In this document: one piece after another, positions 52,335 to 61,803 of the stretch
How positions within the stretch are numbered: the first letter of the stretch is position 1
How the letters are laid out: each line of letters opens with the position of its first letter
Assembly (NCBI GenBank): GCA_020073265.1
Contig: JAIQFN010000017.1
Span: 62,001 to 126,000, forward strand
Direction: 5' to 3'
Origin: Terriglobia bacterium
GTDB lineage: Bacteria; Acidobacteriota; Terriglobia; Bryobacterales; Bryobacteraceae
DNA length: 64,000 nt
The notes under the pieces: model-generated
Databases searched by the model: none
What the model was told of the DNA's origin: nothing
The model's input: the letters and a program-made list of their open reading frames with translations, nothing else
Position numbers and translations under genes: made by a program

Positions 52335-55300
52335 CTAAGCCTTTGCTCCTAGGCTGGGCGAGACCGGAGCGGCAGCTATGCCGGTCTTCAGCTCTTCCAA
52401 CTTTTCCGCCGCCAGTTGCTTCACCTTCGCGATGTTCTGCTCCTTGATTTGCTCGTAGCCGCGGATCTGGTCCGGCAGCATGGCGATTTCGAGCGCCAGC
52501 GGCAGATTCTCGGGCGTCAGGTGAGCCACCACCTGCTCGATGAGATCGCGATACCACTGAATGAGCGAACGCTCCAGGCGGCGATGCGCGGAGAGTCCGA
52601 AGATGTCGAGGGGAGTTCCGCGCAGTCCCTTGAAGCGCTTGAGCATGAGCAGCGGCGTGCGGAACCATGGACCCAGCTTGAGCTTTTTGTGTACGCCGAA
52701 ACTGCGCAGCAGCGGAGGATGCAGGTTATAAGAAATGGCTTCCGGCGCCGCCCACATGTCGCGCACGCGTTGCTCGAACTCGGGCTTGGTCAACAGCCGG
52801 GCGACTTCGTACTCGTCTTTGATCGCCATCAGCTTGTAGAGATACTTCGCGACGGCGTCGCGCAGCGCCGGCTCAGTGACCTTGTCCAGAAATTCAACGT
52901 ACGACCGCGCATAGCGCTGGTTCTGATATTCAGCCAGCTCGGCGACGCGATCGAAAACCGGCTTGCTCTTGGTGTCGGCCTTGAGCAGGCTCTCCACCCA
53001 GGCGGCATCCTCATAATATTTGCGGCCCCAGGCGAAGGCTTGCAGGTTGCGCTCGATGTCGACGCCGTTCCATTCCACTGCCTTCTGCATGGCGTCGAGT
53101 GAAATGGGGATCAGTCCGCCCTGGTAGGCGATGCCGGTCATGAACATGTTGACGGCCATGTGGCTGCCGAAGAGACCCTCGGCCAGGCGGTTGGCGTCCA
53201 CGAAAACGTTGCGGCCGCGGTTGGTGACGGAGTTGAGCAGATCGAGCATCTGGCCCGGACCGCCGAGCGGCGCGCGATTGCGAATGGTGTCGATGGTGGG
53301 GACCAGGTCGGTGTTGATCACCGCGACGGTGCGATCGCGGCTGGCGGTTGCGAGATTCTTGGATTCCATGACGCCCAGCAGATCGAAGCCCAGGATCAGG
53401 TCCGCGTTGCCGGCGTTCACTTTGGCGGGCGCTTCAATGGGCTGCTCGCTCAACAGCAGGTGCGACACAACCGCGCCGCCCTTCTGCGCGCTGCCGGTCT
53501 GATCGAGCGTCGCGACGCACAGCCCGTCGATCCAGGCCGCGGTGGCGAGCAGGGCGTTGATGGTGACCACTCCGGTGCCGCCGATTCCAGGCCCCATGAT
53601 GCGGTAGCCGTCGCCCGCTTTCACCATCCCGCGCGGCGGTGGAACTTCAGTGGCCGGAAGCTGAGGCAGCGCTCGTTTCTTAAGACCCGTTCCGGGCTTC
53701 AGCTCGACCGAGACGAACGAAGGGCAATCGCCCAGCGCGCAACTATAGTCCTTGTTGCACGAGGATTGATGGATGCGGATCTTCTGGCCCAACTCGGTCA
53801 GCACCGGGGTCAGGCTCATGCAGTTGGCCTGCTTGACGCAATCGCCGCAGCCTTCGCACACTTCCTCGTTGATCACCAGGCGCATGACCGGCTCGGCGTA
53901 GATTCCGCGGGAGCGCTTGCGGCGCTTCTCGGCGGCGCACTCCTGGTCATAAATTATGACCGTGACGCCGGGAATCTTCTCCATCTCGCGCAGCGTGCGC
54001 GGCAATTCTTCGCGCGGGCGCAGCTCGGCGTTGGAAGCCAGCTCGCCGGCATTGGCGTACTTGGCGACATCCTCGGCCAGCACCACCGTCTTGCGAATGC
54101 CCTCGGCTGCGAGCTTGCGCGTCAGGTCCGGAATCGGGAGCGCGCCGACGGCGGCCTGTCCGCCGGTCATGGCGACGTGCCCGTTGTACAGAATTTTGTA
54201 CGTGATGTTTACTTTGGCGGCCACGCACGCTTCGATGGCCAGGTATCCGGAGTGGAACAGCGTGCCGTCGCCGATGTTCTGGAAGATGTGGGTTTGATCG
54301 ACGAACGGCGTCATCCCGATCCAGGGCGCGCCTTCGCCGCCCATGTGCGTGAGGAAAACGAAATTGCGGTTGGGATCGTTGAGCCGCATGGCCATGGTGT
54401 GGCAGCCGATTCCGCCGCCGGCGATCTGTCCGTCCAGCAGCAGCGTGGATCGATTGTGCGGGCAGCCCGAGCAGAAGGCGGCTGGACGCGCGCCCATCGG
54501 TTTGGAGAGCGGCAATTGCTGGCCGGCGGCGGGCAGCGCGCGCGGCGCCTTATGCAGCACGTCGCACAAAGCCTTCGCGATCTTGTCGGGATCCAGTTCG
54601 CCGATGGGCGGAAAGTGCGACTTGCCGAGGATCGCGGGCCGGGCCGGCTGATCGTACAGGATCTCGCGAAGCTGCGTTTCGATCAGGCTGCGCTTCTCTT
54701 CCACCACCAGGATGGTTTCCAAGCCGCGGGCGAAGCCGGCGACGAACTCGGGGTCGAGCGGAAACGGCATGCCGATCTTGCCGATGCGGATGCCGTCGCG
54801 AACGCCCAGGTCGCGCAGGGCCTGCATCAAATCGAAATGGGATTTTCCGGTGCTCAGCACGCCGATGCGGGCGTCGGCGCTGTTGTGGCGGTTGAGGCTG
54901 TTGAGTCGCGCGAACTGGCGAGCGGCGTCGAGCCTGCGGACGTTGACTTCGTTTTCCAAAGCCAGCGTGAACGGTGGAACCAGCCGCGGATCGGTGTAGC
55001 GCTCGTAGCCTTCCGGCAATCGAATGGAGGGCCTCCCGGGATCCATGTCCGCGGTTCCTCCGCCGTCGCAGACGTCGGTGACCAGCTTCATCGCCACCCA
55101 TCCGCCGCTGAAGCGTGACAGCGCGATGGCCAGCGCGCCGTAGTCCAGGATCTCCTGGACGTTGCCCGGATACAGATAAGGAATGCCGAGGTTGTACAGG
55201 CTCAAGTCGCTCTGGCTGGGAATGGTGGAGCTTTTCGAGATCGGGTCGTCACCACACAGCATCAGGGCGGCGCAATTCTTGCCCGTGCCGGCGAGGTTGG

Positions 55301-55670
55301 CATGGCGGAAGATGTCGCCGCAGCGGTCGACGCCGGGTCCTTTGCCGTACCAGATTCCGACCACGCCTTCCACTTTGCTTTTTCCGATGACGTCGTAGAT
55401 CTGGCTGCCCATCACGGCGGTGGCCGCCAGGTCCTCGTTGACGCCGGGCCGGAAGTGGATGTTGTGCTCGGAAAGCAGCTTCCCGGCGCGCGCCAGCGCC
55501 ATGTCGTATCCGCCCAGCGGCGAACCCTCGTAGCCGGAGATAAACGTGCCGGTGTTGAGGCCGGCCCGCCGGTCGCGCCGCATCTGATCGATCGGCAGAC
55601 GGACCAGCGCCTGGATACCGGTCAGATACACTCGGCCGTTTTCGAGCGTAAACTTGTCAGAGAGCTTCAT
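52335..55670 (-). CDS. Indolepyruvate:ferredoxin oxidoreductase, fused single-chain form
   Basis: 1111 residues. Oxidatively decarboxylates aryl (or branched) 2-oxo acids to acyl-CoA with reduction of ferredoxin, in amino acid catabolism. The N-terminal part is the pyrimidine-binding domain (GTFISGYEGSPLGGYD near 41-56). CSGCPHN at 400-406 and GDGTLFHSGYLAIEA near 468-482 belong to the TPP-binding region. CEGCGDCVKQANC at 605-617 is a ferredoxin-like Fe-S cluster loop. The C-terminal half (GPGIGGTGVVTINALL onwards) is the gamma/IorB-like catalytic domain. Fused forms are usual in many aerobes. An operator-like palindrome lies 5 bp upstream of the ATG. Confidence 0.92.
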   Translation of the reverse strand: MKLSDKFTLENGRVYLTGIQALVRLPIDQMRRDRRAGLNTGTFISGYEGSPLGGYDMALARAGKLLSEHNIHFRPGVNEDLAATAVMGSQIYDVIGKSKVEGVVGIWYGKGPGVDRCGDIFRHANLAGTGKNCAALMLCGDDPISKSSTIPSQSDLSLYNLGIPYLYPGNVQEILDYGALAIALSRFSGGWVAMKLVTDVCDGGGTADMDPGRPSIRLPEGYERYTDPRLVPPFTLALENEVNVRRLDAARQFARLNSLNRHNSADARIGVLSTGKSHFDLMQALRDLGVRDGIRIGKIGMPFPLDPEFVAGFARGLETILVVEEKRSLIETQLREILYDQPARPAILGKSHFPPIGELDPDKIAKALCDVLHKAPRALPAAGQQLPLSKPMGARPAAFCSGCPHNRSTLLLDGQIAGGGIGCHTMAMRLNDPNRNFVFLTHMGGEGAPWIGMTPFVDQTHIFQNIGDGTLFHSGYLAIEACVAAKVNITYKILYNGHVAMTGGQAAVGALPIPDLTRKLAAEGIRKTVVLAEDVAKYANAGELASNAELRPREELPRTLREMEKIPGVTVIIYDQECAAEKRRKRSRGIYAEPVMRLVINEEVCEGCGDCVKQANCMSLTPVLTELGQKIRIHQSSCNKDYSCALGDCPSFVSVELKPGTGLKKRALPQLPATEVPPPRGMVKAGDGYRIMGPGIGGTGVVTINALLATAAWIDGLCVATLDQTGSAQKGGAVVSHLLLSEQPIEAPAKVNAGNADLILGFDLLGVMESKNLATASRDRTVAVINTDLVPTIDTIRNRAPLGGPGQMLDLLNSVTNRGRNVFVDANRLAEGLFGSHMAVNMFMTGIAYQGGLIPISLDAMQKAVEWNGVDIERNLQAFAWGRKYYEDAAWVESLLKADTKSKPVFDRVAELAEYQNQRYARSYVEFLDKVTEPALRDAVAKYLYKLMAIKDEYEVARLLTKPEFEQRVRDMWAAPEAISYNLHPPLLRSFGVHKKLKLGPWFRTPLLMLKRFKGLRGTPLDIFGLSAHRRLERSLIQWYRDLIEQVVAHLTPENLPLALEIAMLPDQIRGYEQIKEQNIAKVKQLAAEKLEELKTGIAAAPVSPSLGAKA

Positions 55671-55674
55671 AGCG

Positions 55675-55701
55675 CTAGGTTGAATATCCGATTCATCCTA
55701 G
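55675..55701 (-). promoter_or_regulatory. Operator-like inverted repeat before the indolepyruvate oxidoreductase
   Basis: CTAGGTTGAAT (55675-55685), 5 bases, then ATTCATCCTAG (55691-55701): 11-bp arms with one mismatch. It is centred 18 bp upstream of the minus-strand ATG, in the spacer between divergent genes. The length and symmetry fit a dimeric repressor or activator site. No Shine-Dalgarno is obvious for the gene, so the site may also shape initiation. Confidence 0.45.
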
Positions 55702-55770
55702 CATGCCCGCCAGAAGGGGGTTGCATGAGCCCGCGGCGGGCGTAGGATGGTTTGAGGGAGGAGGATTCCC

Positions 55771-56220
55771 GTGCGGATATTCGTAACGGCGACTACGTTA
55801 TTGGTTCTGGTTCTGCTGGCCGCGCCCGCGGTCGCGCAAGACCGGCCGAACTTCAGCGGAAACTGGCAATTCGACGCTTCCAAGAGCGAACTGCACAACC
55901 TGAAACTGGCCAATGCCACGTGGACGATCAAGCAGGACGACAGTTCGATCGACATTGCCGAGAACGAGGGAGGCAGCGGAAGGGCGATCGAATTGAAGTG
56001 CACCACCGACGGCAAGGATTGCAAGGTCAGCGGCGAGAAGGCGAAGGCTTCCATGTGGTACAACGGGCCGATGCTGGTGGAGATGGAGACCCGCGGCGAT
56101 CACGTGGTCCGCTACCGGCTCACGATGTCGCAAGACGGCAAGACCATGAAGGTGGAGACGACCCAGATCGTTCCGCAGACAGACGGCATCGACGTGCTGG
56201 TGTTCGAGAAGCACTCGTAG
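55771..56220 (+). CDS. Small secreted protein of unknown function
   Basis: 149 residues from the GTG at 55771, preceded by GGGAGGAGGA. The signal peptide is TTLLVLVLLAAPAVAQ (cleavage near residue 23). The mature part (FSGNWQFDASKSEL, then DGKTMKVETTQI) is beta-rich and resembles small periplasmic proteins common in acidobacteria, perhaps with a lipocalin-like barrel. That fold guess is weak. It is divergent from the indolepyruvate oxidoreductase and convergent with a GNAT gene. Confidence 0.65.
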   Translation: MRIFVTATTLLVLVLLAAPAVAQDRPNFSGNWQFDASKSELHNLKLANATWTIKQDDSSIDIAENEGGSGRAIELKCTTDGKDCKVSGEKAKASMWYNGPMLVEMETRGDHVVRYRLTMSQDGKTMKVETTQIVPQTDGIDVLVFEKHS

Positions 56221-56244
56221 GCTCGAGTTCGCAGCTACACCGCG

Positions 56245-56844
56245 TCAGGTCTGATTTCGAGCCAGCTTGGCATCGAGCGCTGCTTTCACCTGCGGCCACT
56301 CGCGGTCGATGACGCTGAACCAGACGCTGTCGCGGACGCGCCCGCTGGCGCACACCACGTGATTGCGGAAGATGCCTTCTTGCTTCGCGCCGATGCGCAG
56401 GATCGCGTTGCGCGACTTTTCGTTGAGGACGTCGGTCTTCAGTTCCACGCGCAGGCACCCCAGTCGCTCGAAGGCGTGCCGCAGCATGAGGTACTTGGCT
56501 TCGGTATTGATGGCGGTGCGCTGCCACGGCCTGCCGATCCAGGTGGCGCCGATTTCCACGTGCCGGTTGGGCCGGTCGATATTCATGTAGCGCGTGCTGC
56601 CCACTGCGCGGCCGGTGCTGCGCTCAATGGTGGCGAAAGGCAGCGCGGAGCCGGCGGCCTGAAGTTCGAGCGCCAGTTGGATGTAGGCCCGCATCTCCTC
56701 GCGGGTGCGGACCTGGATCGGGATCCAGCGCCAGAGTTCTTCATCTAACCCCACCTCGCACAGCGCGTCCAAATGTTCGAGCGTCAACGGCTCCAGCCGC
56801 ACGTGCGTCCCTTCGAGCAGCACGGGTGTGAGTTCTGCGAGCAT
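56245..56844 (-). CDS. GNAT acetyltransferase, RimJ/RimL-like
   Basis: 199 residues. VRLEPLTLEHLDALCEV at the start, AVGSTRYMNIDRPNRHVEIG in the middle (here AVGSTRYMNI near 90), and TWIGRPWQRTAINTEAKYLM followed by LRVELKTDVLNEKSRNAI are characteristic of the RimJ/RimL-type GNAT family. Members acetylate ribosomal protein N-termini, amino acids or drugs. The specific substrate is unknown. It is divergent from the fumarate reductase operon. Confidence 0.87.
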   Translation of the reverse strand: MLAELTPVLLEGTHVRLEPLTLEHLDALCEVGLDEELWRWIPIQVRTREEMRAYIQLALELQAAGSALPFATIERSTGRAVGSTRYMNIDRPNRHVEIGATWIGRPWQRTAINTEAKYLMLRHAFERLGCLRVELKTDVLNEKSRNAILRIGAKQEGIFRNHVVCASGRVRDSVWFSVIDREWPQVKAALDAKLARNQT

Positions 56845-56915
56845 GTTTACCGCTTATTCTAGCGCCCGTTCACCGCGCGCCGCTTCCGCGCCCGCGCGAA
56901 ATTTTTCCGCCGAGC

Positions 56916-56945
56916 TTGAACAGTTCGGCGCAGAAGAGTTAAGAT
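56916..56945 (+). promoter_or_regulatory. Candidate promoter of the fumarate reductase operon
   Basis: TTGAAC (56916-56921) and TAAGAT (56940-56945) are separated by 18 bp. They lie 16 bp before the ATG of the flavoprotein gene, so the leader would be very short. Reasonable sigma-70 match; not tested. Confidence 0.4.
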
Positions 56946-56961
56946 ACAAGATCGCCCCAAT

Positions 56962-58707
56962 ATGCTGGACATCTCCTCGCACGATGTTCTTTTAATCGGC
57001 GGTGGCGGAGCAGGGTTGAGAGCTGCCATCGCCGTCGCTGAAACCAATCCCAACCTGAGCGTCGCGGTTATTTCCAAGGTCTACCCCATGCGGAGCCACA
57101 CGGTCTCGGCCGAAGGCGGAGCTGCGGGCGTCATCGGAAAGAACGACAGCCTGGACGAGCACTGCTACGACACCATCTCGGGCGGCGACTGGCTGCCCGA
57201 CCAGGACGCCGTGGAAGCTTTCGTCAAAGAGGCGCCGCTGGAGTTGATGCGGCTGGAGCATTGGGGCTGTCCCTGGAACCGGGAGCCGGATGGCCACATC
57301 GCGGTTCGCCCGTTTGGCGGGATGAAGAAGGAGCGCACCTGGTTTGCCGCCGACAAGACCGGCTTCCACATGCTGCACACGCTCTTCCAGACCTCGCTCA
57401 AGTACGACGCCGTGGCGCGCTACGACGAATACTACGCCACCAAGCTGCTGATGGACGACGGGCAGGTGCAAGGCGCGGTGGCGGTGGAGCTTTCCAGTGG
57501 AAAAGTCCAAGCCATCACCGCCAAGGCCGTGATCATTTGCACGGGCGGCTGCGGCCGCGTTTTTCCATTCACCACCAACGCCGCCATCAAGACCGGCGAT
57601 GGCATGGCGCTGACCTACCGGGCGGGCGCGCCGCTCAAGGACATGGAGTTCATCCAGTACCATCCCACCGGGCTTCCGTTTACGGGCATCCTGATTACCG
57701 AAGCGGCGCGCGCCGAGGGCGGCTACATGCTGAACAAGGACGGCTACCGCTATCTGCAGGACTACAACCTGGGCACGCCGCAGCCGACGCCGGTGCTGCG
57801 CAGCATGGAACTGGGGCCGCGCGATCGGCTGTCGCAGGCGTTCGTCAAAGAGTTCGAGCGAGGGCGCACCGTTGAAGGACCTTATGGCGCCGTGGTGCAC
57901 CTGGATCTCCGGCATCTGGGAGAGAAAAAGATCGAAGCCAAGCTTCCGTTCGTGCGCGAGCTGTGCCTTAAGTACGAGAATCTGGATCCGGTGAGGGAGT
58001 TGATCCCGGTGCGGCCGGTGGTCCACTACGTGATGGGCGGCATTCACACGGATCTGAATGGGGCCACGCCGTTACAGGGCCTGTTCGCGGCCGGCGAAGC
58101 GGCTTGCGTGAGCATCAATGGCGCCAATCGCCTGGGTTCCAATTCGCTGACCGAGTGCCTGGTGTTTGGCGCGAGGGCCGGACGCGCCGCGGCCGAGTTC
58201 GCATCCGTGCAGAGACCGCCCGGCCGGCATCTGCTGGCGCAGGCAGCCGAGGAAGAGGAGCGGCTGCAGGACCGGTTCCTGAACAAATCCGGCGGTCGCG
58301 AGCGCATCGCCACGCTGCGGGAAGAAATGCAGAAGACCATGGAGCAGAGCGCCGGCATTTATCGCTCCGGCGAATCGCTCCAGCACGCAGCCGGCAAATT
58401 GCGCGAGTTGCAGGAACGGTTCGAAGACATCGGCCTGGACGATCACAGCCGCGCGTTCAATACCGAGCTGGTGGCGGCGCTGGAGCTGGCTTCCATGCTG
58501 GACGTCGCCGAGTCGGTGATCCAGTGCGCCCTGCAGCGGCAGGAATCGCGCGGCGCGCACCAGCGCACCGATTTTCCCGCGCGCGACGACCAGAAGTACC
58601 TGGCGCACTCGCTGGTGAGCCGCCAGGCGGACGGGTCGCCGGTGGTTAGCTATGCGCCGGTCACCATCACGCGCTGGCCGCCCGCGGAACGAGTTTACGG
58701 AAAGTAA
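56962..58707 (+). CDS. frdA: Fumarate reductase/succinate dehydrogenase flavoprotein subunit
   Basis: 581 residues. Catalytic subunit that interconverts succinate and fumarate on covalently bound [15 protein letters not shown] (about 13-24) is the dinucleotide fold, and His46 in [10 protein letters not shown] is the FAD attachment residue. [20 protein letters not shown] (near 235-254) carries active-site His and Arg residues, and [19 protein letters not shown] near 388-406 is the FAD capping region. It is the first of four genes in A-B-C-D order. Two separate membrane subunits point to the Frd-type or type B/D layout; the direction in vivo cannot be told from sequence. Confidence 0.95.
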   Translation: MLDISSHDVLLIGGGGAGLRAAIAVAETNPNLSVAVISKVYPMRSHTVSAEGGAAGVIGKNDSLDEHCYDTISGGDWLPDQDAVEAFVKEAPLELMRLEHWGCPWNREPDGHIAVRPFGGMKKERTWFAADKTGFHMLHTLFQTSLKYDAVARYDEYYATKLLMDDGQVQGAVAVELSSGKVQAITAKAVIICTGGCGRVFPFTTNAAIKTGDGMALTYRAGAPLKDMEFIQYHPTGLPFTGILITEAARAEGGYMLNKDGYRYLQDYNLGTPQPTPVLRSMELGPRDRLSQAFVKEFERGRTVEGPYGAVVHLDLRHLGEKKIEAKLPFVRELCLKYENLDPVRELIPVRPVVHYVMGGIHTDLNGATPLQGLFAAGEAACVSINGANRLGSNSLTECLVFGARAGRAAAEFASVQRPPGRHLLAQAAEEEERLQDRFLNKSGGRERIATLREEMQKTMEQSAGIYRSGESLQHAAGKLRELQERFEDIGLDDHSRAFNTELVAALELASMLDVAESVIQCALQRQESRGAHQRTDFPARDDQKYLAHSLVSRQADGSPVVSYAPVTITRWPPAERVYGK

Positions 58708-58715
58708 CCATAACA

Positions 58716-59459
58716 ATGGCTGAACAGATCGCTGTCGAAGTTACACGCTTCTCACCGGAACGGGACAAGACACCCTCCATCCAGAGCTTCGATGTTCCGC
58801 TCCGCAAGGAGTGGGTGGTTCTGGACGCGCTGAACTACATAAAGGACAAAGTGGACGGCTCGCTGTCGTTTCGCTGGTCCTGCCGCATGGGCGTGTGCGG
58901 CAGTTGCGGAATGATGGTGAACGGCGAGCCCAAGCTCACCTGCGCGACCTTTCTGACCGACTACGCGCCCGGCCCGGTCCGCATCGAGCCGCTCAAGAAT
59001 TTCCCGGTGATGCGCGACCTCATCGTCGAGATCAATGATTTCCTCGGCAAGCTCTCCAAGGTGAAGCCCTGGATCATCCGGCAGAAAGAAAAGCCCGTCA
59101 CCGAGGGCGAGTACCTGCAGACGCCCGAGCAGCTGGACACCTACAAGCAGTTCAGCATGTGCATCAACTGCCTGCTGTGCTACGCGGCCTGTCCGGTGTA
59201 CGGTCTGGATCCGATGTTCTCCGGCCCCGCCGCGCTCGCGCTGGCGCAACGCTACAACATGGATTCGCGCGACGAAGGCAAAGAAGAGCGCATGGATATT
59301 CTTTCGCAGCACGATGGAATCTGGGGCTGCACGTTCGTCGGCGAGTGCACCCAGGTTTGTCCCAAGCACGTCGATCCGGCCGGCGCGATCCAGCAATACA
59401 AGCTGACCGCGACGCAGGAGTGGTTTAAGTCATTCATCATGCCCAAGGGAGCGAAGTGA
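58716..59459 (+). CDS. frdB: Fumarate reductase/succinate dehydrogenase iron-sulfur subunit
   Basis: 247 residues. The N-terminal [2Fe-2S] domain has [21 protein letters not shown] (here [10 protein letters not shown] near 61-70 and a further Cys near 81). The C-terminal domain has [15 protein letters not shown] (near 149-163) and [17 protein letters not shown] (near 205-221), which bind the [4Fe-4S] and [3Fe-4S] clusters. It passes electrons between FrdA and the membrane quinone site. It lies 8 bp after frdA, and its stop shares a base with the frdC start. Confidence 0.95.
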   Translation: MAEQIAVEVTRFSPERDKTPSIQSFDVPLRKEWVVLDALNYIKDKVDGSLSFRWSCRMGVCGSCGMMVNGEPKLTCATFLTDYAPGPVRIEPLKNFPVMRDLIVEINDFLGKLSKVKPWIIRQKEKPVTEGEYLQTPEQLDTYKQFSMCINCLLCYAACPVYGLDPMFSGPAALALAQRYNMDSRDEGKEERMDILSQHDGIWGCTFVGECTQVCPKHVDPAGAIQQYKLTATQEWFKSFIMPKGAK

Positions 59460-59866
59460 TGGCGACCTACACCGAATATCCGCCCAAAGGCTACCGCGTG
59501 CGCATGTCCACCTATTGGTGGCTGGGCAAGTGGCCGTATCTGAAGTTCACCCTGCGCGAGATCAGCAGCGTGTTCGTGGCATGGTTCGTCATCGAGACAC
59601 TGCTGCAGATCAACGCGCTGATCGGCGGGCCCGCGGCGTACACGGAGTTTCAGGACTTCTTCCGCAATCCGCTGGTGATCGCGCTCAACGTGATCAGTCT
59701 GTTCTTCGTCGTGTTTCACACCTTCACCTGGTTCAACCTGGCGCCCAAGGCGATGGCCGTGCGCATGGGCGGCAAACGCGTTCCCAACATTCTGATTTCC
59801 GGTCCGAACTACGCGGCCTGGGTGGTTGTTTCGGCCGTGCTGGCCTGGCTGCTGCTGCGAGGATAA
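59459..59866 (+). CDS. frdC: Fumarate reductase membrane subunit C
   Basis: 135 residues from the ATG at 59459 (overlapping the frdB stop by one base; a GTG at 59456 is less likely). Three membrane segments are visible: about 28-50 (SSVFVAWFVIETLLQI), 66-90 (IALNVISLFFVVFHTF) and 110-133. TYWWLGKWPYLKFTLREI before the first helix and the His in VFHTF match FrdC, which with FrdD anchors the complex and forms the quinone site. Confidence 0.9.
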   Translation: MATYTEYPPKGYRVRMSTYWWLGKWPYLKFTLREISSVFVAWFVIETLLQINALIGGPAAYTEFQDFFRNPLVIALNVISLFFVVFHTFTWFNLAPKAMAVRMGGKRVPNILISGPNYAAWVVVSAVLAWLLLRG

Positions 59867-60223
59867 ATGCACAAACAACGTTCTAACGAACCATTTGTGT
59901 GGCTGCTGTTCAGCGCCGGCGGCGTGGTGGCGGCGCTTTTCATACCGATCCAGTTGTTCCTGTTTGGCGTGGCGTTTCCGCTGGGATGGCTGAACGGTCC
60001 CAGTTACGACACCGTGCGCGGCCTGGTGCACGGACCAATCGGGCGCCTGTACCTGCTGGTGCTGTGCACTCTGCCGCTGTTTCATTGGGCGCATCGCTTC
60101 CGCTACACGCTTTACGACGGGCTGCAGATCAAACATCTGAACGAGCTGGTGAACACGTTCTGTTATGGCGGCGCAATTGTCGGCACCGCCATCGCCGCTT
60201 ACCTGATCTGGCAGATTCCGTAA
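59867..60223 (+). CDS. frdD: Fumarate reductase membrane subunit D
   Basis: 118 residues. Three membrane segments: about 8-40 (LLFSAGGVVAALFIPI), 60-80 (LYLLVLCTLPLFHWAHRF) and 98-116. The HRFRYTLYDGLQIKH stretch after the second helix is typical of FrdD. It starts directly after the frdC stop codon (TAAATG), so the four genes form one operon. Confidence 0.9.
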   Translation: MHKQRSNEPFVWLLFSAGGVVAALFIPIQLFLFGVAFPLGWLNGPSYDTVRGLVHGPIGRLYLLVLCTLPLFHWAHRFRYTLYDGLQIKHLNELVNTFCYGGAIVGTAIAAYLIWQIP

Positions 60224-60264
60224 GCCTGGCCGGCCGTCGCGCCCGCATTATACTGGATGTGTCT

Positions 60265-60627
60265 ATGGACGTCGAACGAACGATGGAGTTCATTCTGCAA
60301 CAGCAGGCCAAGGCTGAGGCGGAAATGGCCTCGATGCGGCAGCATCAGGCCAAAATGCAAGAGCGGCAGACCAAAGCGGAAGAGCGCCAGGCCAAAGCGG
60401 AAGCCAAAGGCGAGCGCCAGATGGCCGCCATCCGCAAGCTCATTCAGGTCGGCATGCGGATGATCGTCAAAAACGAAGAACTCGTCAAGGAAGTCGCAGC
60501 GGCCCAAAAGGAGACCCAGGCCGAGCTGCGCAGTTTGGCGGCCGCGCAAAAGGTAACCGAGACCAAGCTGCAAGGCCTGATCGACGCCTGGCGCCGTAAC
60601 GGCAACGGGCACCGGCCGAAGCGCTAG
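60265..60627 (+). CDS. Small coiled-coil protein of unknown function
   Basis: 120 residues from the ATG at 60265. Almost the whole chain is helical and charged, with heptad-like repeats rich in Ala, Gln, Glu, Lys and Arg (residues 10-60: QQQAKAEAEMASMRQH, ERQTKAEERQAKAEAK). This fits a long coiled coil. It lies 41 bp after frdD on the same strand. Similar short coiled-coil proteins are common in acidobacteria without known function. No membrane segment or signal peptide is seen. Confidence 0.65.
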   Translation: MDVERTMEFILQQQAKAEAEMASMRQHQAKMQERQTKAEERQAKAEAKGERQMAAIRKLIQVGMRMIVKNEELVKEVAAAQKETQAELRSLAAAQKVTETKLQGLIDAWRRNGNGHRPKR

Positions 60628-60671
60628 TTCAAGCCGGTTCGCGTCTTCGCGGAATGCTCCAGCTTCGCGAC

Positions 60672-61283
60672 TCAGTAAGGTCCCGACGAGGGTGTCAGGC
60701 CAGCGTCATTCGGCCGTTTCCCGTCCACCAGCGCGTGTACCCTCTTGCGCCCGCCAGGACTGACGCCCTTGATAGGAACGCCTTCTTCGTCTTCATCCAA
60801 CATGTCCATCAGGAAAAACACCCACTCGCCGGACCTTCCCGAGCGGAGGTCTAAGCATTGCTCGAGTTCCTCGTCAGTTTGGTCTAATATGCCGGCATCA
60901 CATTCCGTGCGGCCCGTTCCGGGTACTCGATGCCTCCACACGAACGCAATTTCCTTGCTCGCCGCCAGCGCATTTTTCACTCCGGCTAAGCGCTGGTCGA
61001 TGACGATCGGCTGATTTGAGTCCGCGCTACCGACGCGCAGCATTGCCCGCTCCGCGATGCGATCCACCGAGAAGACCGTAAAGTGGTCGCCAGGGTGGCT
61101 CTGAATGAGTTCCTGGTAGTACGATTCGTAGTCGAGAAACGTGAACATGCTTCCCGATCCGCCTCCGGCATAGTAGTAGTGCCAGCCAAAAATCACTCCT
61201 CCGTTTGCCAGTTCCCCGCGCACGCGCTCGAGGTTGTCGGGCAGCAAAAGGTTGCGTTGGGGCGAATTGTCCCAGTTGTTCAT
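60672..61283 (-). CDS. Protein of unknown function
   Basis: 203 residues from the ATG at 61283 (NNWDNSPQRNLLLPDNLERV). In-frame ATGs at 61367 and 61427 are alternatives; the latter would overlap the rhodanese gene. Acidic in its last third (DQTDEELEQCLDL, LDEDEEGVPIKG). GGVIFGWHYYYAGGGSGSMF (near 28-47) and FVWRHRVPGTGRTECDAG are notable segments. There is no signal peptide or membrane segment, so it is likely cytosolic. I do not recognise a family; an immunity-like or cytosolic binding protein would be possible. Confidence 0.6.
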   Translation of the reverse strand: MNNWDNSPQRNLLLPDNLERVRGELANGGVIFGWHYYYAGGGSGSMFTFLDYESYYQELIQSHPGDHFTVFSVDRIAERAMLRVGSADSNQPIVIDQRLAGVKNALAASKEIAFVWRHRVPGTGRTECDAGILDQTDEELEQCLDLRSGRSGEWVFFLMDMLDEDEEGVPIKGVSPGGRKRVHALVDGKRPNDAGLTPSSGPY

Positions 61284-61408
61284 TGAAATTAACCGGACAC
61301 TAGCGGCGCCGGCTCGGAATCGGCTGAACGGAGCCGCGCGCGTGAGCGAGCGGTTGTCCGCAAACATCAATGACGTTGTGTTTAGCTTAACAGTAGGAGG
61401 GTTCCATC

Positions 61409-61753
61409 TTGCAACCGGCTCTGCCACTCGAAATCACGCCGCAGGAAGTGAAACGGCGCTTGGACGGCGGCGAGAAGCTCGTCCTCATCGACGTCCGCGA
61501 GCCCGTGGAATTCCAGACCGCTCGCATCGCAGGCGCCGAGTTGATCCCCATGCGCACGGTGCCCGCCGAACTGCAGCGCCTGGACGCGCTGGCCGACGAA
61601 AGCACGCTGGTGGTGTACTGCCATCACGGTATGCGTAGTCTCAACGTCGTCAACTGGCTGCGCGAACAAGGCGTCGCGAACTGCCAGAGCATGGCCGGCG
61701 GCACCGATCGCTGGAGTCTTGAGATCGACCCTTCAGTGCCCCGCTATAACTGA
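61409..61753 (+). CDS. Rhodanese-like domain protein
   Basis: 114 residues from a TTG at 61409, preceded by AGGAGGG about 7 bases upstream. A single rhodanese domain: LVLIDVREPVEFQTARIAGA near 24-43 and the active-site loop VVYCHHGMRS with Cys near 71. The loop is that of small sulfurtransferases related to GlpE/PspE and MoeB-associated rhodaneses. It may carry sulfur or act in thiol or cyanide chemistry; the partner is unknown. It ends 50 bp before the next gene. Confidence 0.88.
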   Translation: MQPALPLEITPQEVKRRLDGGEKLVLIDVREPVEFQTARIAGAELIPMRTVPAELQRLDALADESTLVVYCHHGMRSLNVVNWLREQGVANCQSMAGGTDRWSLEIDPSVPRYN

Positions 61754-61803
61754 GACTTTCTCCAGCGCGCCGCCACTACGTATCCAAACTCCTTGGATAC
61801 AAA

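Noticed and set aside
53160-55118. 652-codon open frame on the plus strand
   Set aside because: It is antisense to the indolepyruvate oxidoreductase gene, which has clear motifs in its own frame. Long antisense frames are expected in GC-rich genes; the composition is rich in Arg, Gly, Val and His with no recognisable motif.
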